Below are positions 1 through 5,822 of a stretch of DNA of 8,807 bases, piece after piece. Under the pieces are notes generated by a model that saw nothing but the letters and a program-made list of their open reading frames with translations, did not search any database and had not been told where the DNA came from. The stretch's first letter is position 1. The number at the start of each line of letters is the position of its first letter. The stretch is from the NCBI GenBank assembly GCA_021443045.1, contig JABUUT010000045.1:1-8807 (forward strand), in the 5' to 3' direction. Origin of the DNA: Fibrobacteraceae bacterium (lineage in GTDB: Bacteria; Fibrobacterota; Fibrobacteria; Fibrobacterales; Fibrobacteraceae). Both the position numbers and the translations under genes were made by a program.

Positions 1-36
1 TTTCCTAGATGCGGTGTTGTAGAACTGTAAAGCCAT
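1..36 (-). CDS. cysS: Cysteinyl-tRNA synthetase, N-terminal fragment (cut by window edge)
   Basis: Read on the minus strand, the first 36 bases encode MALQFYNTASRK. This matches the conserved opening of bacterial cysteinyl-tRNA synthetases (pattern xLxxYNTxxRKKExF), the cytosolic class I enzyme that charges tRNA-Cys with cysteine. Only 12 codons are inside the window; the HIGH and KMSKS motifs and the zinc site lie outside it. The start is fixed by a good AGGAG ribosome binding site 6 bases upstream of the ATG. The gene points away from the miniprotein and SAH hydrolase-like genes, so the 37-268 gap should hold divergent promoters. The call rests on a short but characteristic stretch; another tRNA synthetase is unlikely. 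Confidence 0.82.
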   Translation of the reverse strand, partial: MALQFYNTASRK

Positions 37-42
37 GTTGGA

Positions 43-47
43 CTCCT
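43..47 (-). promoter_or_regulatory. Ribosome binding site of cysS
   Basis: Minus-strand AGGAG lies 6 bases before the cysS ATG. It is a near-ideal Shine-Dalgarno match and decides the start codon of the partial gene. Confidence 0.8.
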
Positions 48-82
48 GTTTAAATTTTGACGCCCTGCGCCTTTTCGGCACA

Positions 83-91
83 CAAAGATAG
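83..91 (-). promoter_or_regulatory. Putative -10 element for cysS
   Basis: Minus-strand CTATCTTTG fits TAnnTTTG, the -7 element described for Bacteroidota promoters, and lies 46 bases before the cysS ATG. Similar boxes precede the other transcription-unit starts in this window. No convincing -35 partner was found. Assignment is by motif and position only. Confidence 0.4.
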
Positions 92-173
92 CAAAAAAGG
101 AAGGGTGGGGCTTAAAAATGGCTGAAGAATGGGCACCTTTTGTCTTTGAAAAATGTGGGGGGAAAGTTTCAAA

Positions 174-191
174 AGTGTGCTAAGTCACACT
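174..191. promoter_or_regulatory. Small inverted repeat in the cysS/miniprotein gap
   Basis: AGTGTG, 6 bases, CACACT forms a perfect 6+6 inverted repeat. It lies between the divergent cysS and miniprotein promoters and just before a T-rich stretch (199-204). It could be an operator or a weak hairpin. With a stem this short, chance is a real possibility. Confidence 0.3.
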
Positions 192-201
192 CCAAAAGTT
201 T

Positions 202-230
202 TTTACCACCAACCCCTAGGAATGTAAAAT
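202..230 (+). promoter_or_regulatory. Alternative sigma-70-like promoter for the miniprotein gene
   Basis: TTTACC (202-207) and TAAAAT (225-230) are separated by 17 bases, the ideal spacing for a housekeeping promoter, with 4/6 and 5/6 matches to TTGACA and TATAAT. A competing -10-like box, CTATTTATTG, lies at 238-247. Only one of the two is likely to be used. Confidence 0.35.
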
Positions 231-237
231 AAAATTT

Positions 238-247
238 CTATTTATTG
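238..247 (+). promoter_or_regulatory. Putative -10 element for the miniprotein gene
   Basis: CTATTTATTG resembles the CTATnTTTG boxes before cysS, gltX and the symporter gene. It lies 21 bases before the miniprotein ATG, leaving a short leader that contains the ribosome binding site. Confidence 0.35.
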
Positions 248-268
248 TGGTGTTAATAGAGGTAAAAT

Positions 269-346
269 ATGAAGACCTACGAAATCTTTAACCTAGTTAT
301 CGTTTTCCAGACCCTTCTCATCATTCTTCTCTGGGGCCAGTCCTAA
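269..346 (+). CDS. 25-residue single-pass membrane miniprotein
   Basis: This short frame opens with ATG after a strong ribosome binding site (AGAGG at 258-262, 6 bases upstream) and encodes MKTYEIFNLVIV followed by FQTLLIILLWGQS, then TAA. From about residue 8 to 22 the product is almost entirely hydrophobic (L, V, I, F, W), with a charged start (K2, E5) and a polar end. That is the profile of a one-helix inner-membrane peptide. It lies upstream of the SAH hydrolase-like gene on the same strand. Its function is unknown; possibilities are a modulator of a membrane protein, a leader peptide or a type I toxin-like peptide. Support is the ribosome binding site plus composition; conservation was not testable. 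Confidence 0.5.
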   Translation: MKTYEIFNLVIVFQTLLIILLWGQS

Positions 347-361
347 TTCCTCAACTACTAA

Positions 362-394
362 ACTGTATCAATTTTTAGATAAATTTTATACAGT
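362..394 (+). promoter_or_regulatory. AT-rich hairpin between miniprotein and SAH hydrolase-like genes
   Basis: ACTGTAT (362-368) pairs with ATACAGT (388-394), and inside it AATTT (370-374) pairs with AAATT (381-385). The result is 7+5 base pairs with a small internal bulge and a 6-base loop. There is no T run right after it, so it is a poor intrinsic terminator. It could be an operator or an mRNA structure limiting read-through into the next gene. Confidence 0.35.
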
Positions 395-434
395 CTGATT
401 CCGTGCCGAATCGTCCTTGGAATGGCGAAATTGT

Positions 435-443
435 CTATATTTA
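435..443 (+). promoter_or_regulatory. Putative -10 element giving a leaderless transcript
   Basis: CTATATTTA lies only 4 bases before the ATG at 448. If it is the -10 box, transcription would begin at or next to the start codon. No Shine-Dalgarno sequence precedes either candidate start, which fits leaderless translation. This is motif-based inference. Confidence 0.35.
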
Positions 444-447
444 TACT

Positions 448-1548
448 ATGACATTGGACGAAATCATAGAAGCAAACTATTGTCCCGAAGAATACCCGGC
501 CCTAAATAATTGTATGAGCCGTTGGGGTTACCAGCGGCCCTTTGATGGCAAAAAGGTTCTGGTGGCAACCCCCATTTACAGAAACACCCTTGTTCAATAC
601 AAAACCCTTCTTATGGGCGGTGCGCAACTTTTTGTTGGAAATTCCATGCCCAGCGATGAGGGTGTGGTAAAACTATTAAAGGAATGGGGCATAGCCGTTA
701 TAAAACCTGGCGACAAAGACGAAATTTTTGATGTTATTTTTGATTGTGGCGGCCAGTTTGCCCACTTTAGGCCTAAGGTGGGCTTTGTGGAGCTTACCCG
801 CACTGGGGTTCATTTTTATGAAAATTCCAACTACCCCGTGTATGTGGCCGATAGTGGCGTGGTAAAGCGGATTGAAACCTGCCTTGGTACAGGTGACGGC
901 TACATTCGAGGGCTTTGCCAATGGGGTTTTAGTTCGGTTGAGCATAAAAAGGTGCTGGTGTTTGGTGCTGGCAAGGTGGGGTGCGGCATTGTGGTGCAGG
1001 CTCTTGGCCGTGGCGCCATTGTAAATGTAGTTACGGATACCCACCACAGTGTTAATGGAGTTCTTGAAGCAAACCATGTAACGGTAACCGATATAAGCTG
1101 TATTGATGAGGTGGTAAAAAAAATAGAGGAAGCCGATTTTGTGGTGACTGCCACCGGCGTGAAAAACGCTCTAGACAAGCCGGAACTTGCTTTGGCGCTG
1201 CTAAATTCAAAGGCTGTCGTGGCCAACATGGGCGTAGAAGATGAGTTTGGCCCAGGGGTGCCAGAAACTAGAGTGCTGAACAAAAAGGTTCCTCTTAATT
1301 TTTCGTTGGAAGAACCAACCCACCTTAAGTATATTGAAGCTTCTCTTTGTTTGCACTTGGAACTGGGAGAACTTTTACTCCAACAAAATGCAAAGCAAAA
1401 AGAAAATGTCTCCCTTCAAAACGACGCTGGCTTTGTGGGCTTTAAGGGCCCTATGGACCCTCCGTCGGAATTGGAAAACCGCATTATTGTAACCACTCTG
1501 GAGCACGGCTGCATTCAGGCGGAGCTCCGAGAGATGATGGGTTTGTAA
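448..1548 (+). CDS. S-adenosylhomocysteine hydrolase-like NAD-binding protein, probably not a true hydrolase
   Basis: The 366-residue product follows the adenosylhomocysteinase layout: a split substrate domain (about 30-135 and the C-terminus) around a Rossmann NAD domain with GAGKVG at 173-178 and TATGV further on. Recognisable family landmarks are IFDCGG (usual LDDGGD), TRTGVHFY (usual TTTGVHNLY), VADS (usual VNDS) at 133-136 and LGTGDGYIRG at 146-155 (usual CRESxxDG). Aligned from memory to human AHCY, His55 becomes Pro, Asp131 Cys, Glu156 Leu, Lys186 Val, Asp190 Glu and Asn191 Thr. It is also shorter than the usual 430-480 residues. NAD binding is likely; SAH hydrolysis is not. It may be a regulatory paralogue or act on another substrate. 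A GTG at 403 would add 15 residues, but neither start has a ribosome binding site and the extension looks non-conserved, so 448 was chosen. Confidence 0.72.
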   Translation: MTLDEIIEANYCPEEYPALNNCMSRWGYQRPFDGKKVLVATPIYRNTLVQYKTLLMGGAQLFVGNSMPSDEGVVKLLKEWGIAVIKPGDKDEIFDVIFDCGGQFAHFRPKVGFVELTRTGVHFYENSNYPVYVADSGVVKRIETCLGTGDGYIRGLCQWGFSSVEHKKVLVFGAGKVGCGIVVQALGRGAIVNVVTDTHHSVNGVLEANHVTVTDISCIDEVVKKIEEADFVVTATGVKNALDKPELALALLNSKAVVANMGVEDEFGPGVPETRVLNKKVPLNFSLEEPTHLKYIEASLCLHLELGELLLQQNAKQKENVSLQNDAGFVGFKGPMDPPSELENRIIVTTLEHGCIQAELREMMGL

Positions 1549-1574
1549 AACACCTATTTTTTAGAATGGTGTTT
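1548..1574. terminator. Possible bidirectional terminator between convergent genes
   Basis: AAACACC (1548-1554) and GGTGTTT (1568-1574) form a perfect 7-base-pair stem over a 13-base T-rich loop, spanning the stops of two convergent genes only 5 bases apart. Read on the minus strand the stem ends in TTTT. The T tracts are short and the stem is AT-rich, so termination would be weak. Confidence 0.35.
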
Positions 1575-2984
1575 GTCAAAGTACTTTTTTGTTTCTCGAC
1601 CGACGATGCCGCTTAATAGAATCAAGGCTATTAGGTTGGGGAATGCCATGAGACCATTGAAAATGTCGGCCATGGTCCAAACGGCACTGACAGTAAGGTA
1701 GGGGCCAATGAAAACGGCCAGCACATAAACCCAACGGAATGCTATGGTGGCGCCTATTCTTTTTCCGCCTAAAAGGTACTGGAGGCATTTTTCGGAGTAG
1801 TAGTTCCAGCCTAAAATGGTGGTGAAGGCAAAGGCGGCCAAAGAGCAGCAGAGGATAAGTTCAGAAACCACCTTGGCAAAGGGGAGCCCGTGGGCAAAGG
1901 CGTACATGGTAACGGCGGCGCCCTCCAGAGCGTTGCCTGCGGCATCGCTCTGGACCCAAGCCTGAGTGATTACAACGGCAAGGCCGGTCATGGTGCAAAC
2001 GATGATGGTGTCAATGAAGGTTCCTGTCATGCACACCAGGCCTTGCCGTACCGGTTCCTTGGTCTTGGCGGCGGCGGTGGCAATGGGCGCAGAGCCTAGG
2101 CCCGCTTCGTTGCTAAAGATGCCTCGGGCAATACCCTTTTGCATGGCTACAAATATGGTGCCCATGGCACCGCCCGCCAGGGCGCCACCGTTAAAGGCCG
2201 ATTTGCAAATGGTGGCAATGGCCGCTGGAATTTCGGTAATGTTGCAAATTAAAAGAATAAGGCAGCTACCCACATAGGCAAGAATCATGAAGGGCACAAT
2301 GATTGTGGTAACCTTTGCAATGCGGCGGAGCCCGCCCAAAATTACCAGAGCTACTAAAACGGTGACAATGGCACCTGTAATGGCGGTGGTGTAAGAAATG
2401 GAATTTCCGGCCAGAACAAAAAGTTCACTCGATGGAATCATGGAATTTAGGGCGGTGGTAATGCCGTTCACTTGAGTGATGGTTCCAATGCCCATAAGGC
2501 CGGCCAAAGTGCCAAACACGGCAAATACAACGGCCATCCATTTTACATTTTTACCAAATCTCTCTTTTATGCCCATTTCTATGTAGTTAAAGGGGCCTCC
2601 CAGCACTTTGCCTCGGCTGTCTAGGGTACGGTATTTTACGGCCAGCACTCCTTCGGCATACTTGGTGGCAATTCCCAAAAAGGCAGCCACATCCATCCAG
2701 AATAGGGCACCAGGGCCACCTAGGCAAATGGCGGTGGCTACACCAACAATATTTCCGGTTCCAACAGTGGCAGAAAGGGCTGTGCACAGGGCGCCAAAGC
2801 TGGAAACTTCGCCTTCTCCATCTTCTTCGTTGGAAACCATGAACTTGAGAGCCTTAGGCAAGTGAAAAACTTGCAGCAGCTTGAGACGGAAAGTTAAAAG
2901 AAGTCCGGTGCACAAAACGATGGCAATTAGGGGAATGCCCCAAACGTAACCATCGATGGTGTCTAAAATTCCGTTGAAATCCAT
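1554..2984 (-). CDS. Sodium:alanine/glycine symporter, AGCS family
   Basis: The 476-residue polytopic inner-membrane protein belongs to the alanine/glycine:cation symporter family (AGCS, TC 2.A.25; relatives include AgcS, DagA and AlsT). These proteins import small neutral amino acids, usually alanine or glycine and in some members glutamine, with Na+ or H+. Family marks are SATVGTGNIVG at 71-81, GGPGALFWMD at 89-98 (signature GGPGAxFWMW), ATKYAE at 106-111, FSNEAGLGSAP at 290-300 and GWNYYSEK at 392-399. About 10-11 hydrophobic helices are visible and the length is normal (440-540). The last Trp of the signature is Asp98 here. The start is set by AAAGGAG six bases upstream. It is divergent from gltX and converges on the SAH hydrolase-like gene. 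Substrate cannot be read from the sequence. Confidence 0.93.
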   Translation of the reverse strand: MDFNGILDTIDGYVWGIPLIAIVLCTGLLLTFRLKLLQVFHLPKALKFMVSNEEDGEGEVSSFGALCTALSATVGTGNIVGVATAICLGGPGALFWMDVAAFLGIATKYAEGVLAVKYRTLDSRGKVLGGPFNYIEMGIKERFGKNVKWMAVVFAVFGTLAGLMGIGTITQVNGITTALNSMIPSSELFVLAGNSISYTTAITGAIVTVLVALVILGGLRRIAKVTTIIVPFMILAYVGSCLILLICNITEIPAAIATICKSAFNGGALAGGAMGTIFVAMQKGIARGIFSNEAGLGSAPIATAAAKTKEPVRQGLVCMTGTFIDTIIVCTMTGLAVVITQAWVQSDAAGNALEGAAVTMYAFAHGLPFAKVVSELILCCSLAAFAFTTILGWNYYSEKCLQYLLGGKRIGATIAFRWVYVLAVFIGPYLTVSAVWTMADIFNGLMAFPNLIALILLSGIVGRETKKYFDKHHSKK

Positions 2985-2990
2985 GAAAGG

Positions 2991-2997
2991 CTCCTTT
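2991..2997 (-). promoter_or_regulatory. Ribosome binding site of the symporter gene
   Basis: Minus-strand AAAGGAG sits 6 bases before the ATG at 2984. It is a strong Shine-Dalgarno match. Confidence 0.8.
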
Positions 2998-3009
2998 AAA
3001 AAACAAGGA

Positions 3010-3018
3010 CAAATTTAG
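3010..3018 (-). promoter_or_regulatory. Putative -10 element for the symporter gene
   Basis: Minus-strand CTAAATTTG is an exact TAnnTTTG match preceded by C, 25 bases before the ATG. It lies in the 113-base gap shared with the divergent gltX promoter. No clear -33/-35 element was found. Confidence 0.4.
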
Positions 3019-3060
3019 AAATATTTTGTGCTGTTTATGGTGCCCTAAAGTTGAAATTTT

Positions 3061-3070
3061 CTATATTTTG
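3061..3070 (+). promoter_or_regulatory. Putative -10 element of the gltX operon
   Basis: CTATATTTTG lies 27 bases before the gltX ATG and matches the CTATnTTTG-like boxes elsewhere in the window, with one extra T. Its last bases overlap the left half of the palindrome at 3066-3086. Confidence 0.4.
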
Positions 3071-3086
3071 ACAAAAAATGTCAAAA
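3066..3086 (+). promoter_or_regulatory. Perfect palindrome in the gltX leader, candidate operator
   Basis: TTTTGACA, AAAAA, TGTCAAAA is a perfect 8+8 inverted repeat with a 5-base spacer. It overlaps the end of the putative -10 box and the expected start of transcription, and ends just before the gltX ribosome binding site (AAAAGG, 3085-3090). A dimeric repressor bound here would block the operon. In RNA it would form an AT-rich hairpin next to the ribosome binding site. The WYL regulator encoded in the operon is one candidate binder, by inference only. Confidence 0.5.
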
Positions 3087-3097
3087 AAGGATTTTTT

Positions 3098-4558
3098 ATG
3101 GCTCAAGATAAACCCGTTCGCGTTCGTTTTGCTCCAAGCCCCACTGGCTACCTCCATGTAGGGGGCGCCCGCACCGCTATTTACAACTATTTCTTTGCCA
3201 AGGCTACTGGTGGCACTTTCTATTTGCGCATAGAAGATACCGACCGCAAACGTTACAACGAAGAAGCGCTTAAAGACTTGATGCGGGACTTGAAGTGGCT
3301 GGGCTTACAGTGGGACGAAGGCCCGGGTTGTGAAGGTGGCTGTGGCCCCTATTTTCAAAGTGAACGCCTAGACATTTACCATCGTGAAATCCAGAAGCTT
3401 TTGGATTCTGGAGATGCCTACTATTGCTTCTGCACCGAAGAACGTTTGCAGGAAGTACGTGCAGCCCAGGAAAAGGCGGGCGTCTCTGTGACGGGTTACG
3501 ATCGCCACTGCCGTAACATTAGCCGTGAAGAAGCCGAAGCCCGCATTGCAGCCGGCGAAAAGGCGGTCATCCGCTTCAAGGTTCCAGAAACGGGTGTCAC
3601 CGAATTTGACGATATGATCCGCGGCCACATTGAATACCAGAATGAACTTTTAGACGATTTGGTTCTTATTAAGCGTGATGGTTATCCAACTTACCATTTT
3701 GCCAGCGTGGTGGATGACCACCTGATGGGTACCACCCATGTTCTTCGTGGTGACGAATGGATTAGTTCCACGCCTAAGCACATGCTTTTGTACAAAGCCT
3801 TTGGCTGGGAACCTCCTAAATGGGTTCACCTGCCTGTGATTTTAGACAAGAACGGAGGCAAACTTTCTAAACGCAAGGGAGCGGCCTCTGTTGGCGATTT
3901 CCGTGATTTGGGATACCTGCCCGAAACGCTGGTGAACTACCTTGCACTTTTGGGTTGGAACCCGGGAGACGACCGCGAGGTGATGACCGTAAAAGAAATG
4001 GTGGATTGCTTTACCTTGGAACGAATCAACCCCAAGTCGGCTTCTTTTGATGAAAAGAAACTGCAGTGGATGAACGGCCAACACATTCACCAGTGTGATG
4101 ATGAATTTTTGGCAGGATTTATGATGGAGGGCCTTAAAGCCAAGGGCATTAATGTGGATGGCGAACCAAAGGAACGGATTGCCGAAATCGTAAAGCTGTT
4201 AAAACCGCGGGCCCACTTTATGCAAGACTTGGCCGACCAGTCTGTGTATTTCTTTGTGGCACCAGCCACTTACGATGAAAAGGGCAAGTCTAAGCAGTGG
4301 GGCCCAGGTTCCAAAGAAATTGCCTCTGCTGTTCGAAACGCTTTGGCCAACGTGGAAACTTTTACCACTCCTAACATTGAAAAGGCCTTTATGGACCTTA
4401 CCGTTAGCCGTGGCTGCAAGTTGGGTGACTTGGTGGGTGCCGTTCGCTTGGCTGTGTCGGGTGTTACTGCAGGCCCTGGCCTTTGGGAACTTTTCGAAGT
4501 GGTGGGCAAGGAAGAAACTTTGCGCCGCATCGATGTGGCTCTTCCTATGATGGGTTAA
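3098..4558 (+). CDS. gltX: Glutamyl-tRNA synthetase
   Basis: The 486-residue class I aminoacyl-tRNA synthetase attaches glutamate to tRNA-Glu in the cytoplasm using ATP. It opens with RVRFAPSPTGYLHVGGARTA, whose HVGG at 20-23 is the HIGH signature, followed by RIEDTDR at 44-50. The KMSKS loop is KLSKRKG from residue 255, and an anticodon-binding helical domain fills the C-terminal third. Length is normal (about 470-500). Cys110, Cys112 and Cys138 match three positions of the zinc site known in E. coli GluRS, but the fourth (His127 there) is Asn140, so zinc is probably not bound. An in-frame ATG at 3026 would add 24 unconserved residues across the promoter; the ATG at 3098, with AAAAGG seven bases upstream, is clearly the start. 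It heads the four-gene operon. Whether it also charges tRNA-Gln cannot be judged here. Confidence 0.97.
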   Translation: MAQDKPVRVRFAPSPTGYLHVGGARTAIYNYFFAKATGGTFYLRIEDTDRKRYNEEALKDLMRDLKWLGLQWDEGPGCEGGCGPYFQSERLDIYHREIQKLLDSGDAYYCFCTEERLQEVRAAQEKAGVSVTGYDRHCRNISREEAEARIAAGEKAVIRFKVPETGVTEFDDMIRGHIEYQNELLDDLVLIKRDGYPTYHFASVVDDHLMGTTHVLRGDEWISSTPKHMLLYKAFGWEPPKWVHLPVILDKNGGKLSKRKGAASVGDFRDLGYLPETLVNYLALLGWNPGDDREVMTVKEMVDCFTLERINPKSASFDEKKLQWMNGQHIHQCDDEFLAGFMMEGLKAKGINVDGEPKERIAEIVKLLKPRAHFMQDLADQSVYFFVAPATYDEKGKSKQWGPGSKEIASAVRNALANVETFTTPNIEKAFMDLTVSRGCKLGDLVGAVRLAVSGVTAGPGLWELFEVVGKEETLRRIDVALPMMG

Positions 4559-4568
4559 TAGCAAGGGA

Positions 4569-5810
4569 ATGAAGGAGCAATTCAAATATCGATTGCTGTC
4601 GCAAAAGATGTTCTGTCGCTATTGCCGTAGTGTAACAGAGCATGGAATTTATGCGAAGGAACGCTATTCCACTTATGGTGGAATGGCTCCTCGTATACCT
4701 CTATTGTGCATTTGCGGTGTATGCGATACTTTGCTGGTTGCTTTTTCTCAGGAGTTCTATTTTTGCAGACAAATTAAGGGCGAGTATGCCAAGGTTTATG
4801 GCTATAACAGAATTATGCCAGGAAACTGGGTGTATTTTAAGGGAGATTCTAAGCCAGGGGTTGTAAAAAGCTGCTTTCAAACTTCTAATAAGGAAATTTT
4901 AGAAGTGAGTTACGACGGAGGGAGCCCCCAAAGGTTGGAATGCCCCAAGGTGAACGTTACTGTGGAAGAGGCTCCTCAGGGATACAGACTTTTGCCGGCC
5001 CAAAGCCCTTGCACCTTGATTGGCGACCATGTGTTCCATGTTCTGCGCAACATGTTTGGGGTTTCGGTTGGGCTTGTGAATGATGGGGTAAAAGACAAAC
5101 TGGCGGTGCTCCTTGAAGATGGCACCATTTTGTTTATCACATTGCCTGCATTGTACCAAAATGAATCTAACGAAAAATTGGTGGAACAGGTTCGTGGCAA
5201 GTTGAACCAGGTACTGCCGGAAGATGCCAAAAAGGTTACTGTGGAGGTGGGGCAAGGCATTGTTTATTTGTCGGGATTGTCTAAAAATCTTTTAACCCGC
5301 CGCACCCTAAGGGCTTGTGCCGAAGGGGTGATGAAGGTTCGTGGCTGCGTGGATTCCTTAAAAGTGGTTACCGACGGTATTACTTCTGACCAGGATTTGG
5401 CGGAACGGCTTTATGGGGTTATTGAAAACAGTGGCTATTACCTGTTTGATATGAGTGTAAAAGTTGAAAATCTTAAGGCCGATATTCGTTTGCATTGCCT
5501 AGACAACAATATTCCTAAAGACCTTGAAAAACGCTTGGCACAAGTGCCTAGCCTGCAAGATATGAATTTTACCATGATACCTGTGGTTACGGACTCTTTA
5601 GAAAATAGTTGGCAGTGTAAGGAAATGGAACAGGACTTGGCCACGAATTCTATTACAAAAAATGCATTTGTACGAATAACTTATTTGCGAGGGAAATACC
5701 TTATTGAAGGTAGGGTCCATTCTCTTTTGCAAAAACAAGTGGTGCTGTTTTCTGTACTTAAAACCGTAAAAACAACGGCAATAGAAAATAGACTGAGGGT
5801 TTTAACATAA
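4569..5810 (+). CDS. Zinc-ribbon protein with BON-like repeats, function unknown
   Basis: I do not recognise this 413-residue protein as a named family. Its N-terminus has a zinc-ribbon pattern: CRYC at 16-19 and CICGVC at 47-52, most likely using Cys16, Cys19, Cys49 and Cys52. A middle part with a small-barrel look (PGNWVYF at 84-90, then GVVK) leads to a clear BON domain at about 201-267, with helix, GQGIVYLSG at 228-236 and a closing VRGCVDSLKVV. Two weaker copies follow at about 273-340 and 352-413 (RGKYLIEGRV at 374-383). BON domains are usually periplasmic or membrane-binding, but there is no signal peptide or transmembrane segment here, so a cytoplasmic place is expected. It starts 10 bases after gltX. 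AAGGG lies too close to the ATG; ATG 4608 (residue 14) is an alternative start with no better site. Confidence 0.75.
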   Translation: MKEQFKYRLLSQKMFCRYCRSVTEHGIYAKERYSTYGGMAPRIPLLCICGVCDTLLVAFSQEFYFCRQIKGEYAKVYGYNRIMPGNWVYFKGDSKPGVVKSCFQTSNKEILEVSYDGGSPQRLECPKVNVTVEEAPQGYRLLPAQSPCTLIGDHVFHVLRNMFGVSVGLVNDGVKDKLAVLLEDGTILFITLPALYQNESNEKLVEQVRGKLNQVLPEDAKKVTVEVGQGIVYLSGLSKNLLTRRTLRACAEGVMKVRGCVDSLKVVTDGITSDQDLAERLYGVIENSGYYLFDMSVKVENLKADIRLHCLDNNIPKDLEKRLAQVPSLQDMNFTMIPVVTDSLENSWQCKEMEQDLATNSITKNAFVRITYLRGKYLIEGRVHSLLQKQVVLFSVLKTVKTTAIENRLRVLT

Positions 5811-5816
5811 AAGGAG
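5811..5816 (+). promoter_or_regulatory. Ribosome binding site of the WYL regulator gene
   Basis: AAGGAG lies 6 bases before the ATG and immediately after the stop of the preceding gene. It is the strongest Shine-Dalgarno site inside the operon. Confidence 0.75.
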
Positions 5817-5822
5817 CTGATT

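Noticed and set aside
118..183. 21-codon plus-strand frame beginning MAEEWAPFVFEKC in the cysS/miniprotein gap
   Set aside because: Only a G-run (107-110) serves as a possible ribosome binding site, there is no promoter-like box close upstream and the product has no distinctive feature. It is likely chance.
403..447. GTG start adding 15 residues to the SAH hydrolase-like protein
   Set aside because: No ribosome binding site, the extra residues do not look conserved, and a -10-like box lies within this stretch.
1966..2277. Plus-strand frames opposite the symporter gene
   Set aside because: Antisense to a strongly supported AGCS gene; rich in Met, Ala and Pro with no family features.
3026..3097. 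24-residue N-terminal extension of GltX
   Set aside because: It would run through the promoter-like box and palindrome. The ATG at 3098 has a proper ribosome binding site and gives the normal GluRS N-terminus.
4199..4585. Minus-strand frames opposite the end of gltX
   Set aside because: Antisense to conserved GltX C-terminal sequence, with no ribosome binding site or family resemblance.
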